A stretch of 64,000 bases of DNA from Actinomycetes bacterium. Its GTDB lineage: Bacteria > Actinomycetota > Acidimicrobiia > Acidimicrobiales > Acidimicrobilacustridaceae. Below are positions 38,515-47,041 of the stretch, one piece after another. Positions within the stretch are counted from its first letter, which is position 1. The number at the start of each line of letters is the position of its first letter. The notes below the pieces were generated by a model. The model was not told the origin of the DNA and did not search any database. It worked only from the letters and a program-made list of their open reading frames with translations. A program made the position numbers and the translations under genes. The stretch is taken from NCBI GenBank assembly GCA_029782025.1, contig JAKOVR010000219.1:80823-144822 (forward strand). The letters run 5' to 3'.

Positions 38515-39876
38515 ATGTCTGCCCCGGAGTACGTGCCCCGCCCCGCCGCCGAGAAGCCCCGGGTCTACGAGAGCCCGCCCCGCCGGCCCGACGGATGGCG
38601 CCAGACCCGACCGAGCGAGTTGCGCCGGGGCCAGCCGAGCGGCGGCCGGCTGGGCTCCCAGGGCCCCGACCAGGGCTACGCCCTGCACCTCGCCCACCAC
38701 TTCGACGACCGGCTGGTGCTCTCCGCCGGCGAGCACCACGACGACGTCGTGGCCGGGTGCCTCGGCGTGGCCACCAAGCGGGCCTCGCTCTTCGGTCGGG
38801 CCCCCGTGATCCACGACCTGACGGTGGCCTTCACCGTGTGGGGCTTCCTCGACCAGGCCCCCGCCGAGCTCGTCGGTCTCCGCCGCAGCCTCTTCGAGGC
38901 GGCCCACCACATCCACCACGACCACCTCCGGCGGGCCATCGCCGACTGCGTGCCCGAGGCCGTCCTCCGCCTCACCCCCGCCGAGGTGGAGGCCCAGCAC
39001 CGCATCGACTGGCACACCTGCCTCGACATCCCCGCCGGCACCGCCCTCGCCCCGCCGGTGGCGCCCTCGTGGCCGGCCCCGGCCCCGGCCCCGGCCCCGG
39101 CCCCGGCGCCGGCGGCCGAGCTGCCCCCGGTGCCGTCGCTGCCGCCGATCGACGAGGCGTCCCGCACCACCCGCATGCCGGTGCCGCCGCCCGCCCCCGT
39201 GGCCGAGCCCGCGCCCGAGCCCGAACCGGTGGCGGTGGTCGAGCCCGAGCCGGTGCCGGCGGCCGAGCCCGCCGCTCGACGCCTCAGCGACCTCGACGCG
39301 GTCGGCGTCGACCGGGCCGAGACGCTCCGGGTGGAGCGCGACGACCTGCGCGAAGCCCTGGCCGAAGCTCGGGCCCCCGAGGCCCCCGAGGCCCCGGCAG
39401 AGGAACCGGCGGCTCGATCGCGTCGCGCCGACCTCGATGCCGTGGGCGTCGACCGGGCCGAGACCCTCCGGCTCGAGCGCGACGACCTGCGCGACGCCCT
39501 GGCCGAAGCCCGGGCCCCGGAGGCCACGCCCGCCGACGCCCCCGCCGCACCGGAACCCGAAGCCCCGGAACCCGAAGCCCCGGAACCCGAGGCGCTCGAG
39601 GCCCCGCCCGCACCCGAGCCGTCCCCGGCCGAGGCGCCGGCGGCCGGCGGTGGCGGGTCGCTGTTCTCCAAAGCGGCGGCGGCCGAGCGCGACGCCACCG
39701 TCCAGCCGGCCGAGGTCCCCGAGGATCCCGCCCTCCGCAAGCCGATGCGGCCCGTGCCGGTGCGCAAGCCCCTCACCCATCAGGACGAGGAGGAGGTGGC
39801 GCGCCTCCTGGCCCAGGCCCGCCGCGCCCTCCACAAGCCCAAGACCGAGACCGACCCCGACGACGCCGGCGCCTGA
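38515..39876 (+). CDS. hypothetical protein with Pro/Ala/Glu-rich tail and internal 47-residue duplication
   Basis: A protein of 453 residues. The first about 180 residues look folded (GYALHLAHHFDDRLVLSAGEHHDDVVAGCLGVATKRASLFGRAPVIHDLTVAFTVWGFLDQAPAELVGLRRSLFEAAHHIHHDHLRRAIADCV). After that comes a long Ala-Pro tract (DNA about 39073-39114) and two copies of LDAVGVDRAETLRxERDDLRxALAEARAPEA (DNA 39289 and 39430, 141 bases apart) predicted to be short coiled coils, then (EAPEP) repeats and a basic helical end (DEEEVARLLAQARRALHKPK). No family was recognised. Its position after the sigma/anti-sigma pair may be incidental. Confidence 0.7.
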   Translation: MSAPEYVPRPAAEKPRVYESPPRRPDGWRQTRPSELRRGQPSGGRLGSQGPDQGYALHLAHHFDDRLVLSAGEHHDDVVAGCLGVATKRASLFGRAPVIHDLTVAFTVWGFLDQAPAELVGLRRSLFEAAHHIHHDHLRRAIADCVPEAVLRLTPAEVEAQHRIDWHTCLDIPAGTALAPPVAPSWPAPAPAPAPAPAPAAELPPVPSLPPIDEASRTTRMPVPPPAPVAEPAPEPEPVAVVEPEPVPAAEPAARRLSDLDAVGVDRAETLRVERDDLREALAEARAPEAPEAPAEEPAARSRRADLDAVGVDRAETLRLERDDLRDALAEARAPEATPADAPAAPEPEAPEPEAPEPEALEAPPAPEPSPAEAPAAGGGGSLFSKAAAAERDATVQPAEVPEDPALRKPMRPVPVRKPLTHQDEEEVARLLAQARRALHKPKTETDPDDAGA

Positions 39877-39883
39877 CCCGGGG

Positions 39884-40900
39884 TCAGGGCCGGATGTCGA
39901 TCGGCGTGCCGAGCGGGAGCCGGCCGGCCAAGAGCGTCACCACGTCGTTCGTCATGCGGACGCAGCCGTTGGAGCTGCGGGTCCCGATGAGGCCGGGCAG
40001 GTTCGTCCCGTGGAAGGCGATCACCGGGAGGTGCCCGTCGAAGAGGTCCATGGCCTCGCTGTAGCCGTTGGTCGACAGCACCCACGGCCCGTAGGACCCG
40101 CCGGCCCAGGACTGCTGCTCCTTGTCGTTGAGGTAGAACCGGCCGGTCGGCGTGGGCGTGCGGGGGGTGCCCGTGACGACCTTGGTGTCGGCCAGCACCT
40201 GGTTCCCCTCGTAGACCACGAGCCGGTAGTCGGAGAGGGTCAGCTCCATCCGGAACGTGGTCGTCGTGATCCGCACCTGGTCGGCCCGGACCCACCCCTC
40301 GGTGTGGTTGGGCCGGGCGGGGAGCAGCACCTTCACCCACGGTCCGCTCCGCCCGGTCACGAGGAAGGTCATCGGGTGCTTGAAGTAGGTCGGGTTGCTG
40401 AAGGCCCAGCCGAGCGTGGTGCGGCGGCTGCCGGCCGAGGCGAAACCGAACCGCGGGATGTCGGGGAGGTCGGAGCGTCGGCCCGAGCCGTTGGCGGGCG
40501 GTTCGACGGTGCGTTGCGGCTCGGTGGTCGGGGTGGTGCCGCACCGGGGCGGGCCGCTCGGCCCGGTGCCCTTCTTCGCCACCACCTCGATCTCGCACCC
40601 GATGGCGGTGGCGATCTCGTAGGTGTCGGGCGGGAGGCTGGACGGGTCGAGCGCCTCCTCGTCGTCGCCGCCCTCCGGTGCCGTCCCGGGCGTGGTGCCG
40701 TCCGTGCCGGGCGGGGCGGTGCCGACGGTGCCGTCGGTGCCGGGCGGGGCCGTGCCCGCGGCCGTGCCCGCCCCGCCTCGACCATCGTCGCTGACCGGTC
40801 CGTCGCCGCCGCAGGACGCGGCCATACCCACCAGCAGGGCCGTGAGCGCCACGGCCGCCAGGGCGAGGGCCCGGCGGGAGGGCGCGAGTGGGCGGGGCAC
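39884..40900 (-). CDS. L,D-transpeptidase (YkuD domain), probable lipoprotein
   Basis: A protein of 338 residues. The N-terminal hydrophobic stretch ends LLVGMAASCGG, a likely lipobox, so the enzyme would be attached to the outer face of the membrane. After a Gly/Thr-rich linker and an SH3-like part, the YkuD catalytic domain is clear: TPTPTGRFYLNDKEQ, then IAFHGTNLPGLIGTRSSNGCVRMTNDVVTLL, with His and the nucleophilic Cys in the SNGCVRM motif, ending LGTPIDIRP. These enzymes make 3-3 cross-links in peptidoglycan or attach proteins to it. It converges on the 38515 gene, stops 7 bases apart, and diverges from gltX. Confidence 0.9.
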   Translation of the reverse strand: MPRPLAPSRRALALAAVALTALLVGMAASCGGDGPVSDDGRGGAGTAAGTAPPGTDGTVGTAPPGTDGTTPGTAPEGGDDEEALDPSSLPPDTYEIATAIGCEIEVVAKKGTGPSGPPRCGTTPTTEPQRTVEPPANGSGRRSDLPDIPRFGFASAGSRRTTLGWAFSNPTYFKHPMTFLVTGRSGPWVKVLLPARPNHTEGWVRADQVRITTTTFRMELTLSDYRLVVYEGNQVLADTKVVTGTPRTPTPTGRFYLNDKEQQSWAGGSYGPWVLSTNGYSEAMDLFDGHLPVIAFHGTNLPGLIGTRSSNGCVRMTNDVVTLLAGRLPLGTPIDIRP

Positions 40901-40961
40901 GGGGCGAATCTATCGGTCCCCCTCCTTCGTCGGCCCGCGCCCCCGCCGGTACGATGCCGCC

Positions 40962-42380
40962 GTGCCCGACCCCGCCGTCCGTTGCCGCTTCGCCCCGTCT
41001 CCCACCGGGTACCTCCACCTGGGCGGGGCCCGTACCGCCCTGTTCAACTGGCTGACGGCCCGCCACCACGGCGGCCAGATGCTGCTGCGGATCGAGGACA
41101 CCGACGCCGACCGCAGCCAGCCCGAACTGGTCGACCTGATCTTCCGCACCCTCACCTGGCTCGGCATCGACTGGGACGGCGAGGTCGTCCACCAGTCGAG
41201 CCGGGGCGAGGCCCACCGGGCCGCCGTCGGCCGTCTCCTCGACGAGGGCCGGGCCTACTGGTGCTCCTGCACCCGCGACGAGATCGACGCCCGGGCCAAG
41301 GAGCGGGGCGGCAAGCCCGGCTACGACGGCCACTGCCGCGACCGGGGGCTCGGGCCCGACCCGACCCACGTCGTGCGCTTCCGCGTGCCCGACGACGGCG
41401 AGACGGTGGTCCGCGACCTGATCCGGGGCGACGTCCACTTCGCCAACCACGAGCTCGAGGACTTCGTGGTGCAGCGCTCCAACGGTCACCCCATGTTCGT
41501 GATGGCCAATGCCGTCGACGACATCGACATGGCCATCACCCACGTCATCCGGGGCGAGGACCTCCTCCCGGCGACCCCGAAGATCAACCTCATCCGGGCC
41601 GGCCTGGGCGAGGCGACCACGCCCGTCTTCGCCCACCTGCCGCTGATCGTGAACGAGAAGCGCCAGAAGCTGTCCAAGCGCCGCGACGACGTGGCCGTGG
41701 AGGACTACCAGGCCCGCGGGTTCCTCCCGGAGGCCATGCGCAACTACCTCGCCACCCTCGGGTGGGGGCCACCCGACGGCGTGGAGATCCGGCCCATCGA
41801 GGAGATCGTGGCGCTGTTCCGGCTGGAGGACGTCACCAAGTCGAGCGCCTTCTTCGACGTGAAGAAGCTCGAGGCCTTCAACGGCGAGTACATCCGGGCC
41901 CTCGGCCTCGGCGACTTCGTGGAGCGCTCGCTGCCGTTCCTCACCACCGCCTTCGCTCCCGGCCCGGGCATGGTGCTCGACGAGGACACCTTCGTGGCCA
42001 TCGCCCCCCACGTGCAGGAGCGGGTGCGGGTGCTGGGCGAGATCCCTGAGATGGTCGAGTTCCTCTTCCGTGAGATCTCCGTCGACGGCGACGCCTGGGC
42101 CAAGACCATGGAGAAGGACCCGGCCCTGGCCGTGCAGATGCTCGACGCCGCCATCGACCTGTTGGCCGCCCTGCCCGACTGGACGGCGACGGCGATCAAC
42201 GACGCCGTGATCGGCTACGCCGACGCCCGCGAGATCTCCCGCAAGAAGGCCCAGGCCCCGGTGCGGGTTGCCATCACCGGCCGCACCGTGGGGCCACCGC
42301 TGTGGGAGTCGATGGAGGTGCTGGGACGCGACCGGTCGCTCGAGCGGCTGCGGGAGGCCCGGGCGCAGCTGCCGGCCTAG
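40962..42380 (+). CDS. gltX: glutamyl-tRNA synthetase
   Basis: A 472-residue class I synthetase: VRCRFAPSPTGYLHLGGARTALFNWL contains the HIGH-type motif (HLGG), RIEDTDADRSQ binds substrate, and the KMSKS equivalent is KLSKRRDD. The C-terminal anticodon-binding region has WGPPDGVEIRPIEEI and YADAREISRKKAQAPVRVAI. It charges tRNA Glu, and where GlnRS is missing also tRNA Gln, followed by GatCAB amidation; most actinomycetes do the latter. tRNA-Gln and tRNA-Glu genes lie 2 kb downstream. The start is GTG 40962; the long in-frame extension upstream overlaps the transpeptidase and is rejected. Confidence 0.96.
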   Translation: MPDPAVRCRFAPSPTGYLHLGGARTALFNWLTARHHGGQMLLRIEDTDADRSQPELVDLIFRTLTWLGIDWDGEVVHQSSRGEAHRAAVGRLLDEGRAYWCSCTRDEIDARAKERGGKPGYDGHCRDRGLGPDPTHVVRFRVPDDGETVVRDLIRGDVHFANHELEDFVVQRSNGHPMFVMANAVDDIDMAITHVIRGEDLLPATPKINLIRAGLGEATTPVFAHLPLIVNEKRQKLSKRRDDVAVEDYQARGFLPEAMRNYLATLGWGPPDGVEIRPIEEIVALFRLEDVTKSSAFFDVKKLEAFNGEYIRALGLGDFVERSLPFLTTAFAPGPGMVLDEDTFVAIAPHVQERVRVLGEIPEMVEFLFREISVDGDAWAKTMEKDPALAVQMLDAAIDLLAALPDWTATAINDAVIGYADAREISRKKAQAPVRVAITGRTVGPPLWESMEVLGRDRSLERLREARAQLPA

Positions 42381-42404
42381 CCGCGCCGCCCGGGAGACGT
42401 CGTC

Positions 42405-43025
42405 GTGCCGGTCCGGCGGGTGTTGCGGTGGAGCCGCCGGCTCGCCTACCTCTGGTTCGCGCTGCTCGCCCTGGCGTCCTATGTGGTCGTCACCGCGGTG
42501 CAGGTGGTGCTGGCCAGCCGGGAGGACGACCGCCGGCCGTCGGCCGCCATCATCGTGTCGGGGGCGGCGCAGTGGAACGGCAAGCCCTCGCCGGTGCTCC
42601 AGCAGCGCCTCGACCACGCCGTCGACCTCTACAAGGCCGGCGTCGCCCCGATGGTGATCGTCACCGGCGGCAAGCAGTCCGGCGACAAGGTCACCCAGGG
42701 CGTCGCCGGCTTCCAGTACCTCCGCGGCAAAGGCGTCCCCGAGAAGGCCATCAAGGTGGAGGTCGACGGCACCAACACCTACGAGGAGCTCTCGGCCTCG
42801 GCGCTGATCGTGCGCAACGCCGGCGGCGGGGCCAACGCGTCGGTCACGATCGTCAGCGACGGCTACCACATGCTGCGCGTCCGCGACATCGGCGGCGAGC
42901 TCGGCCTCGACGCCCGGGGCTCGCCCTCGTCCTCCGACCTCTCCCCGGCGTCGGTGGCGCGAGAGGCGCTGGCCGTGGCCGGCGGACGGATCGTGCAGTT
43001 CCGGCGACTGTCGGCCTGGGCATGA
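42405..43025 (+). CDS. YdcF/SanA family (DUF218) membrane-anchored protein
   Basis: A protein of 206 residues. An N-terminal signal anchor (LAYLWFALLALASYVVVTAVQVVL) precedes the DUF218 domain: AAIIVSGAAQWNGKPSPVLQQRLDHAVDLYKAGVAPMVIVTGGKQSGDKVTQG, then GVPEKAIKVEVDGTNTYEELSASALIV and VTIVSDGYHMLRVRDIGGELGL. Family members act in envelope processes such as vancomycin tolerance (SanA); the reaction is unclear. It is 24 bases downstream of gltX and overlaps the next gene by 4 bases. Confidence 0.88.
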   Translation: MPVRRVLRWSRRLAYLWFALLALASYVVVTAVQVVLASREDDRRPSAAIIVSGAAQWNGKPSPVLQQRLDHAVDLYKAGVAPMVIVTGGKQSGDKVTQGVAGFQYLRGKGVPEKAIKVEVDGTNTYEELSASALIVRNAGGGANASVTIVSDGYHMLRVRDIGGELGLDARGSPSSSDLSPASVAREALAVAGGRIVQFRRLSAWA

Positions 43026-44293
43026 CCGCGGCCGCCGAGCGCCCGGCCGGCCGGTCCTGGGTGCGATGGGCGGGGCTGACGGCGGCCGTCGTGGTCGTGA
43101 CCCGTCTCGCGCTGGTGGCCATCCTGGCCGCGGCGACCCACGGCGCCGACTACGCCGACGACCCGGCCATGCACCTGCAGATGACCGCGCACCCGCTGGT
43201 GATCCTGCGGGGCGACACCCTCGAGTTCGGCCAGCACCCGGTGCTGTTGCCGGTGGTCGAGTGGGTGCTGTTCCGGCCCTTCCGATGGGCCGGCGCCTTC
43301 TGGTCGGTGCGCCTCGGCTACCTGGTGGCCGAGGCGGTGCTGGCCGCGGCCCTGGTCGCCCTGCTGTGGGACGGTACCGAGCGCACCGCCCGCCGCGTCG
43401 CCGTCCTGGCCGTCGCCTCCCCGGTGTTCTGGATGACGTCGGTGGTGATGGCCCAGGACGAGGTGATCGCCGCCGCCTTCCTGGCCGCGGCGCTGGCGCT
43501 GTGGGTGCGGGGCCGGCTGACCGCCGCGGTGGCGGTGCTCGGGGTCGGCGTGGCTGCGGCCAAGGTGTTCCTGCTGCTGCCGCTGCTGGCCCTCGTCGTC
43601 CTCGGCCCGGCCGTGGCCCGGTGGCGCCGCGCCCTGCTCGGCGGGGCGCTGGCCCTCGTGCCCTACGCCGTGGCCGCGGTGGAGGCCCGCCGGCGCGGCT
43701 ACCCGATGCCGCTGTCGGGCTTCGAGCCCGGGGCCGCGTTCAGCATCACCCCGTGGGCCCTCGCCGTCGACGCCAAGACGCTCACCGTGGCCGACGCCAA
43801 GGCCATCTCGCTGCCGATCGCCGCCGGGCTGGCGCTGGTGCCGCTGGCGCTGGCGTGGTGGCGCGGCCGCGGGGTTGGCGACGGTGGGCGAGGGGTGGCG
43901 GACCGCACGCTCGGGGCGGTGACGGCGGCCATGCTCCTGTGGTTCTTCGTGGCCTTCTACCACGTGAACCCCGAGTACCTGATCCTGGCGGCCGTGCCGC
44001 TGGCCCTGGCCATGGGGGTCGGGGTGGGCGTCGGGCGGAGCGTCGTGGTCGTCCACGCCGTGCTCGCCGTGCCATGGCTGGTGAACCTGTTCTTCGGCGT
44101 GGCCAACGCCGACGCCACCTCGGCCACCGGCGGCAAGCGCACCCTGGCCGACGCCTACCACCGGGTGATCCCGCTCGATCCGGTGACCGGCCAGCGGGCC
44201 TCGATCGTGGTCTCGAGCCTGCTCCTCGCCGGCCTGGCCGTGGGCTGCACCGTCCGCGGATCCGGTTTCCGCAGGTCAACGCCCGCTGACTAA
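43022..44293 (+). CDS. polytopic membrane glycosyltransferase-like protein (GT-C fold)
   Basis: A protein of 423 residues with about ten hydrophobic segments (for example WAGLTAAVVVVTRLALVAILAA, VFLLLPLLALVVLGPAVA, TAAMLLWFFVAFYHVNPEYLILAAVPLALAMGV). A GT-C-like first loop contains HGADYADDPAMHLQMTAHPLVI, and YHVNPEYLILAAVPLAL resembles mannosyltransferases that use polyprenyl-phosphate sugars. The acidic DD pair in the first loop could be catalytic. ATG 43022 overlaps the DUF218 stop (ATGA). The donor and acceptor are unknown. It ends 18 bases before tRNA-Gln. Confidence 0.72.
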   Translation: MTAAAERPAGRSWVRWAGLTAAVVVVTRLALVAILAAATHGADYADDPAMHLQMTAHPLVILRGDTLEFGQHPVLLPVVEWVLFRPFRWAGAFWSVRLGYLVAEAVLAAALVALLWDGTERTARRVAVLAVASPVFWMTSVVMAQDEVIAAAFLAAALALWVRGRLTAAVAVLGVGVAAAKVFLLLPLLALVVLGPAVARWRRALLGGALALVPYAVAAVEARRRGYPMPLSGFEPGAAFSITPWALAVDAKTLTVADAKAISLPIAAGLALVPLALAWWRGRGVGDGGRGVADRTLGAVTAAMLLWFFVAFYHVNPEYLILAAVPLALAMGVGVGVGRSVVVVHAVLAVPWLVNLFFGVANADATSATGGKRTLADAYHRVIPLDPVTGQRASIVVSSLLLAGLAVGCTVRGSGFRRSTPAD

Positions 44294-44311
44294 TGTCTCC
44301 CCGCTACCCGT

Positions 44312-44383
44312 TCGGGGGTGGTGTAATCGGTAACACAGGTGATTCTGGTTCATCTATTGGGGGTTCGAGTCCTCCCCCCCGAG
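44312..44383 (+). tRNA. tRNA-Gln (anticodon CTG)
   Basis: A 72-nt cloverleaf. The acceptor TCGGGGG pairs with CCCCCGA, the D stem is GTGT/ACAC, and the anticodon stem GGTGA/TCATC encloses loop TTCTGGT, giving anticodon CTG. The T arm is GGGGG-TTCGAGT-CCTCC. The 3' CCA is not encoded. It reads CAG codons, the main Gln codon at this G+C. Confidence 0.93.
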
Positions 44384-44429
44384 CTTCGCCCGGCGCCAGC
44401 GCGGCTGGTACCGTGCACAACTTCATCCG

Positions 44430-44505
44430 GCCCCCATCGTCTAGAGGCCTAGGACACCACCCTCTCAAGGTGGCGACACGGGTTCAAATCCCGTTGGGGG
44501 TGCCA
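44430..44505 (+). tRNA. tRNA-Glu (anticodon CTC)
   Basis: A 76-nt cloverleaf including encoded CCA (44503-44505). The acceptor GCCCCCA pairs with TGGGGGT (one G-T pair), anticodon stem CCACC/GGTGG encloses CTCTCAA (anticodon CTC), and the T arm is ACGGG-TTCAAAT-CCCGT. It lies 46 bases after tRNA-Gln. Confidence 0.95.
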
Positions 44506-44559
44506 AGCAAGTCAAGATCGGGGGCGGCCGATCGTCGGGCTGGTTGGTACGGTGCCGCG

Positions 44560-45294
44560 ATGCCGCGGTCATCCGAGGACGCCCCGAGTGAAGGCGATCC
44601 CGGCTGGAACCCTGCGCTCGACCTGTACCGCCGGATGATGGCCGAGCCCGGCGGCGGTGAGCACACGGTCGAGGCGGCCATTGCCGGGCACTCGTTCGCC
44701 ATCCCGACGGCGTCGGCGCTCGGGGCGATCGCGCAGGTCTCGCCGTCGGGTGTGGTCGAGCTCGGTGCCGGGACCGGGTACTGGGCCCGGCTGCTCAGCG
44801 ACGCCGGCGTCGACGTGCTCGCCTTCGACGTCGCCCCGGCCAACACGCCCGAGAGTCGGTGGTTCGACTCGACCGAGCCCTGGTACCCGGTCTCGGTCGG
44901 CGACGAGGCGTCGGTGGCCGCGCATCCGGACCGCACCCTGCTGCTGGTCTGGCCGACTCGGGACGAGACGTGGCCGGCCGACGCCCTCGACCTGTTCCAC
45001 GAGGCCGGCGGGTCGACCGTCGTGTACGTCGGCGAACCGGCCGGCGGTCGCACGGGCGACGACCGGTTCCACGCCCGGCTCGGCAATCACGACCACTGCC
45101 ATGCCTGCGCGTACGGGGTCGTGACCGTGCCGTGCATCTGCGACATCGAACCGCAGTGGGAGCGCCAGCGCTCCGTCGACCTGCCGCGGTGGCCGGGCCA
45201 CGACGACGACCTGTACGTCTACGTCCGCCGGGGCGCGCCGTCCACCACGCGGCGAAGGTGGCGGCCGGGGCGGGGTCGGGGGAGGGGGAGGTGA
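44560..45294 (+). CDS. SAM-dependent methyltransferase-like protein with basic C-terminal tail
   Basis: About 244 residues. A SAM-binding core is recognisable: SPSGVVELGAGTGYWARLLSDAGVDVLAFDVAPAN, with the acidic residue in AFDVAP, and later strands RTLLLVWPTRDETWPADALDLFHEAGGSTVVYVGEPAGG. The C-terminal part has clustered His/Cys (NHDHCHACAYGVVTVPCICDIEP) that could bind metal. The last 20 residues are Arg/Gly-rich and look unlike the rest, ending close to the DUF222-HNH gene, so the natural end may have been altered. ATG 44560 was chosen because the longer frame runs through both tRNAs. Substrate unknown. Confidence 0.75.
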   Translation: MPRSSEDAPSEGDPGWNPALDLYRRMMAEPGGGEHTVEAAIAGHSFAIPTASALGAIAQVSPSGVVELGAGTGYWARLLSDAGVDVLAFDVAPANTPESRWFDSTEPWYPVSVGDEASVAAHPDRTLLLVWPTRDETWPADALDLFHEAGGSTVVYVGEPAGGRTGDDRFHARLGNHDHCHACAYGVVTVPCICDIEPQWERQRSVDLPRWPGHDDDLYVYVRRGAPSTTRRRWRPGRGRGRGR

Positions 45295-45400
45295 AGGGGT
45301 TCCCGGTGGCGGTGCCGGTGGTGCGGTTGTCGCGCTGATCGCCGCGGGAAATCTCGTCAATCGGGTTGCGAACAGGTGTACGTAGCGGTAGGGTGTGGGC

Positions 45401-47002
45401 ATGGAACCGACCGTCGACCTCGCCGCCGAACTGGCCGACATCGCCGGGCGGTTGGAGGCCCTGGCCGCTACGGCTGAAGTGGTGGGCGATGTGGGAGCGG
45501 TCCGGGCCGTGGTGCTCGGGTGGGCCCGGATCGAAGCGGTCGCGGCGGGCAACAAGACCTTGGCGGTCGCCGCCGCGGCCCGCCGGGGCGGCTACCGCTC
45601 CGCCGGGATGACCTCCGCCGCGCAGAGCCTGGCGGCGGACACGGGGTGCACGGTGGGGGAGGCCCACACGATGGTCCGGGTCGCCCACCGATCGATCGCC
45701 CATCCGGCGGTGGCGGCGGCGTTGGCGGCAGGCGAGGTCACCGTCTCCCAGGCCGACCGGGTCCTGGCCGGCGCCGAGGCGGCCCGGGGCCGCCTCGACA
45801 TCGTCGGCGAGCTCCTCGACCTGGCCCGGGGGCGCGACGCGTTCGCGTTGCGGACCCGGGTCGGGGAACTGTGCCGCAACCAGCATCCCGCCGACCAGCA
45901 CGCCCGGATCCGGGCCGGCCGGTCCGTCCGGGCCTGGATCGACCACCACGGGGCGGGGAACCTGTTGCTGCGCACCACCGCCGATGAGCTCGGCCGGGCC
46001 CTGGCCACCTTCCAAGCCGAAACCGACCGGCGGCTCCTCACCACGCTGGCCCGCGGGGTCCGCCGCGACCACATCGCCGCGGACACCCTCGTCGACCTCA
46101 TCGCCGGCTACCGCGCCACCCGCCCCGACGACGCCGACCACCCCGACCTCGACCAGGGCCACGCCGACCGGTCGGCGTCGTGGCTCGATGACGACGGGTC
46201 GATCATCACGGTCCGCCCCGACGGCACCTTCATCCGTACCACCCTCGACGGGGCCGCCGTCCACCAACGCCACCCCGAACCCGGGCCGGTGGATCTGGAT
46301 GATCCCGAGTCGACCCCGGTCGGTTCGGCGTGGGCCCGGACCCGGCCGCACGTGTGGTTTCCCCATGCCATGCCCGACACCGCTCGGGACGACCCGCCCC
46401 CGGACAGTCACGCCTGGGGGCGCTGTCCGACCTGTGGGCATGATCACGACCCGCGCACCGTGTGGCGCCGCGCCGCGCGGGTCAAGGTGATCTTCCGGTG
46501 TGATCTGACCGCCCTGGCCCGCGGCTACCCCCTCGACGGGGAGACCGTCGATCTGGCCGGCTACGGGCCCGTCCCCCTCGACGCCATCCGGGCTGTGCTC
46601 CCCGATGCTGCGGTGTCGATCATCTGCACCGACGGTGTCGACGCCGTCAACGTCACCAACCTCAACCGGCGCCACACCGCAGCCCAGACCACCATCCTGG
46701 AATGGGTCGCCGGGGTCCGTTGCGCCGTCCCCCGCTGTCAGAACCGGGCCCAACTCGAATGGGACCACATCCACGACTACGCCACCACCCACACCACCAC
46801 CACGACCGACACCCAACCCCTCTGCGGCACCCACCACCAAACCAAACCCCACCAGCACGACTTCCGCACCCCCGCTCTCCCCCCACCCGAACCCGACTGG
46901 ACCTGGGCCGACATCGGCGACCCCGACGAACCCACCACCCTCCCCCTCGACCCCACCGGCGCCATCGACCTCGACGCCCTCGAACGCCGCCAACGCCGCT
47001 GA
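45401..47002 (+). CDS. DUF222 domain / HNH endonuclease family protein
   Basis: A protein of 533 residues. The N-terminal DUF222 part is Ala-rich and helical (LAAELADIAGRLEALAATAEVVGDVGAVRAVVLGWARIEAVAAGNKTLAVAAAAR, then VSQADRVLAGAEAARG). The C-terminal HNH nuclease motif is CAVPRCQNRAQLEWDHIHDYATTHTTTTTDTQPLCGTHHQTK, with two CxxC-like pairs and the His-Asn-His set in DHIH and THHQTK. Such genes are multi-copy and mobile-like in actinomycetes (the 13E12 repeat family). ATG 45401 follows TAGGGT (about 45388-45393), which as a -10 would make the message leaderless; TTGCGA at 45366 may be the -35. Codon use in the last 250 bases turns strongly C- and A-rich. Confidence 0.9.
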   Translation: MEPTVDLAAELADIAGRLEALAATAEVVGDVGAVRAVVLGWARIEAVAAGNKTLAVAAAARRGGYRSAGMTSAAQSLAADTGCTVGEAHTMVRVAHRSIAHPAVAAALAAGEVTVSQADRVLAGAEAARGRLDIVGELLDLARGRDAFALRTRVGELCRNQHPADQHARIRAGRSVRAWIDHHGAGNLLLRTTADELGRALATFQAETDRRLLTTLARGVRRDHIAADTLVDLIAGYRATRPDDADHPDLDQGHADRSASWLDDDGSIITVRPDGTFIRTTLDGAAVHQRHPEPGPVDLDDPESTPVGSAWARTRPHVWFPHAMPDTARDDPPPDSHAWGRCPTCGHDHDPRTVWRRAARVKVIFRCDLTALARGYPLDGETVDLAGYGPVPLDAIRAVLPDAAVSIICTDGVDAVNVTNLNRRHTAAQTTILEWVAGVRCAVPRCQNRAQLEWDHIHDYATTHTTTTTDTQPLCGTHHQTKPHQHDFRTPALPPPEPDWTWADIGDPDEPTTLPLDPTGAIDLDALERRQRR

Positions 47003-47041
47003 ACTCGGCCCGGTGAGCCGAGCGGGGCGGCGCTCCCTACG

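Noticed and set aside
44293..44559. The upstream extension of the methyltransferase frame
   Set aside because: It would translate through both tRNA genes; ATG 44560 is the sensible start.
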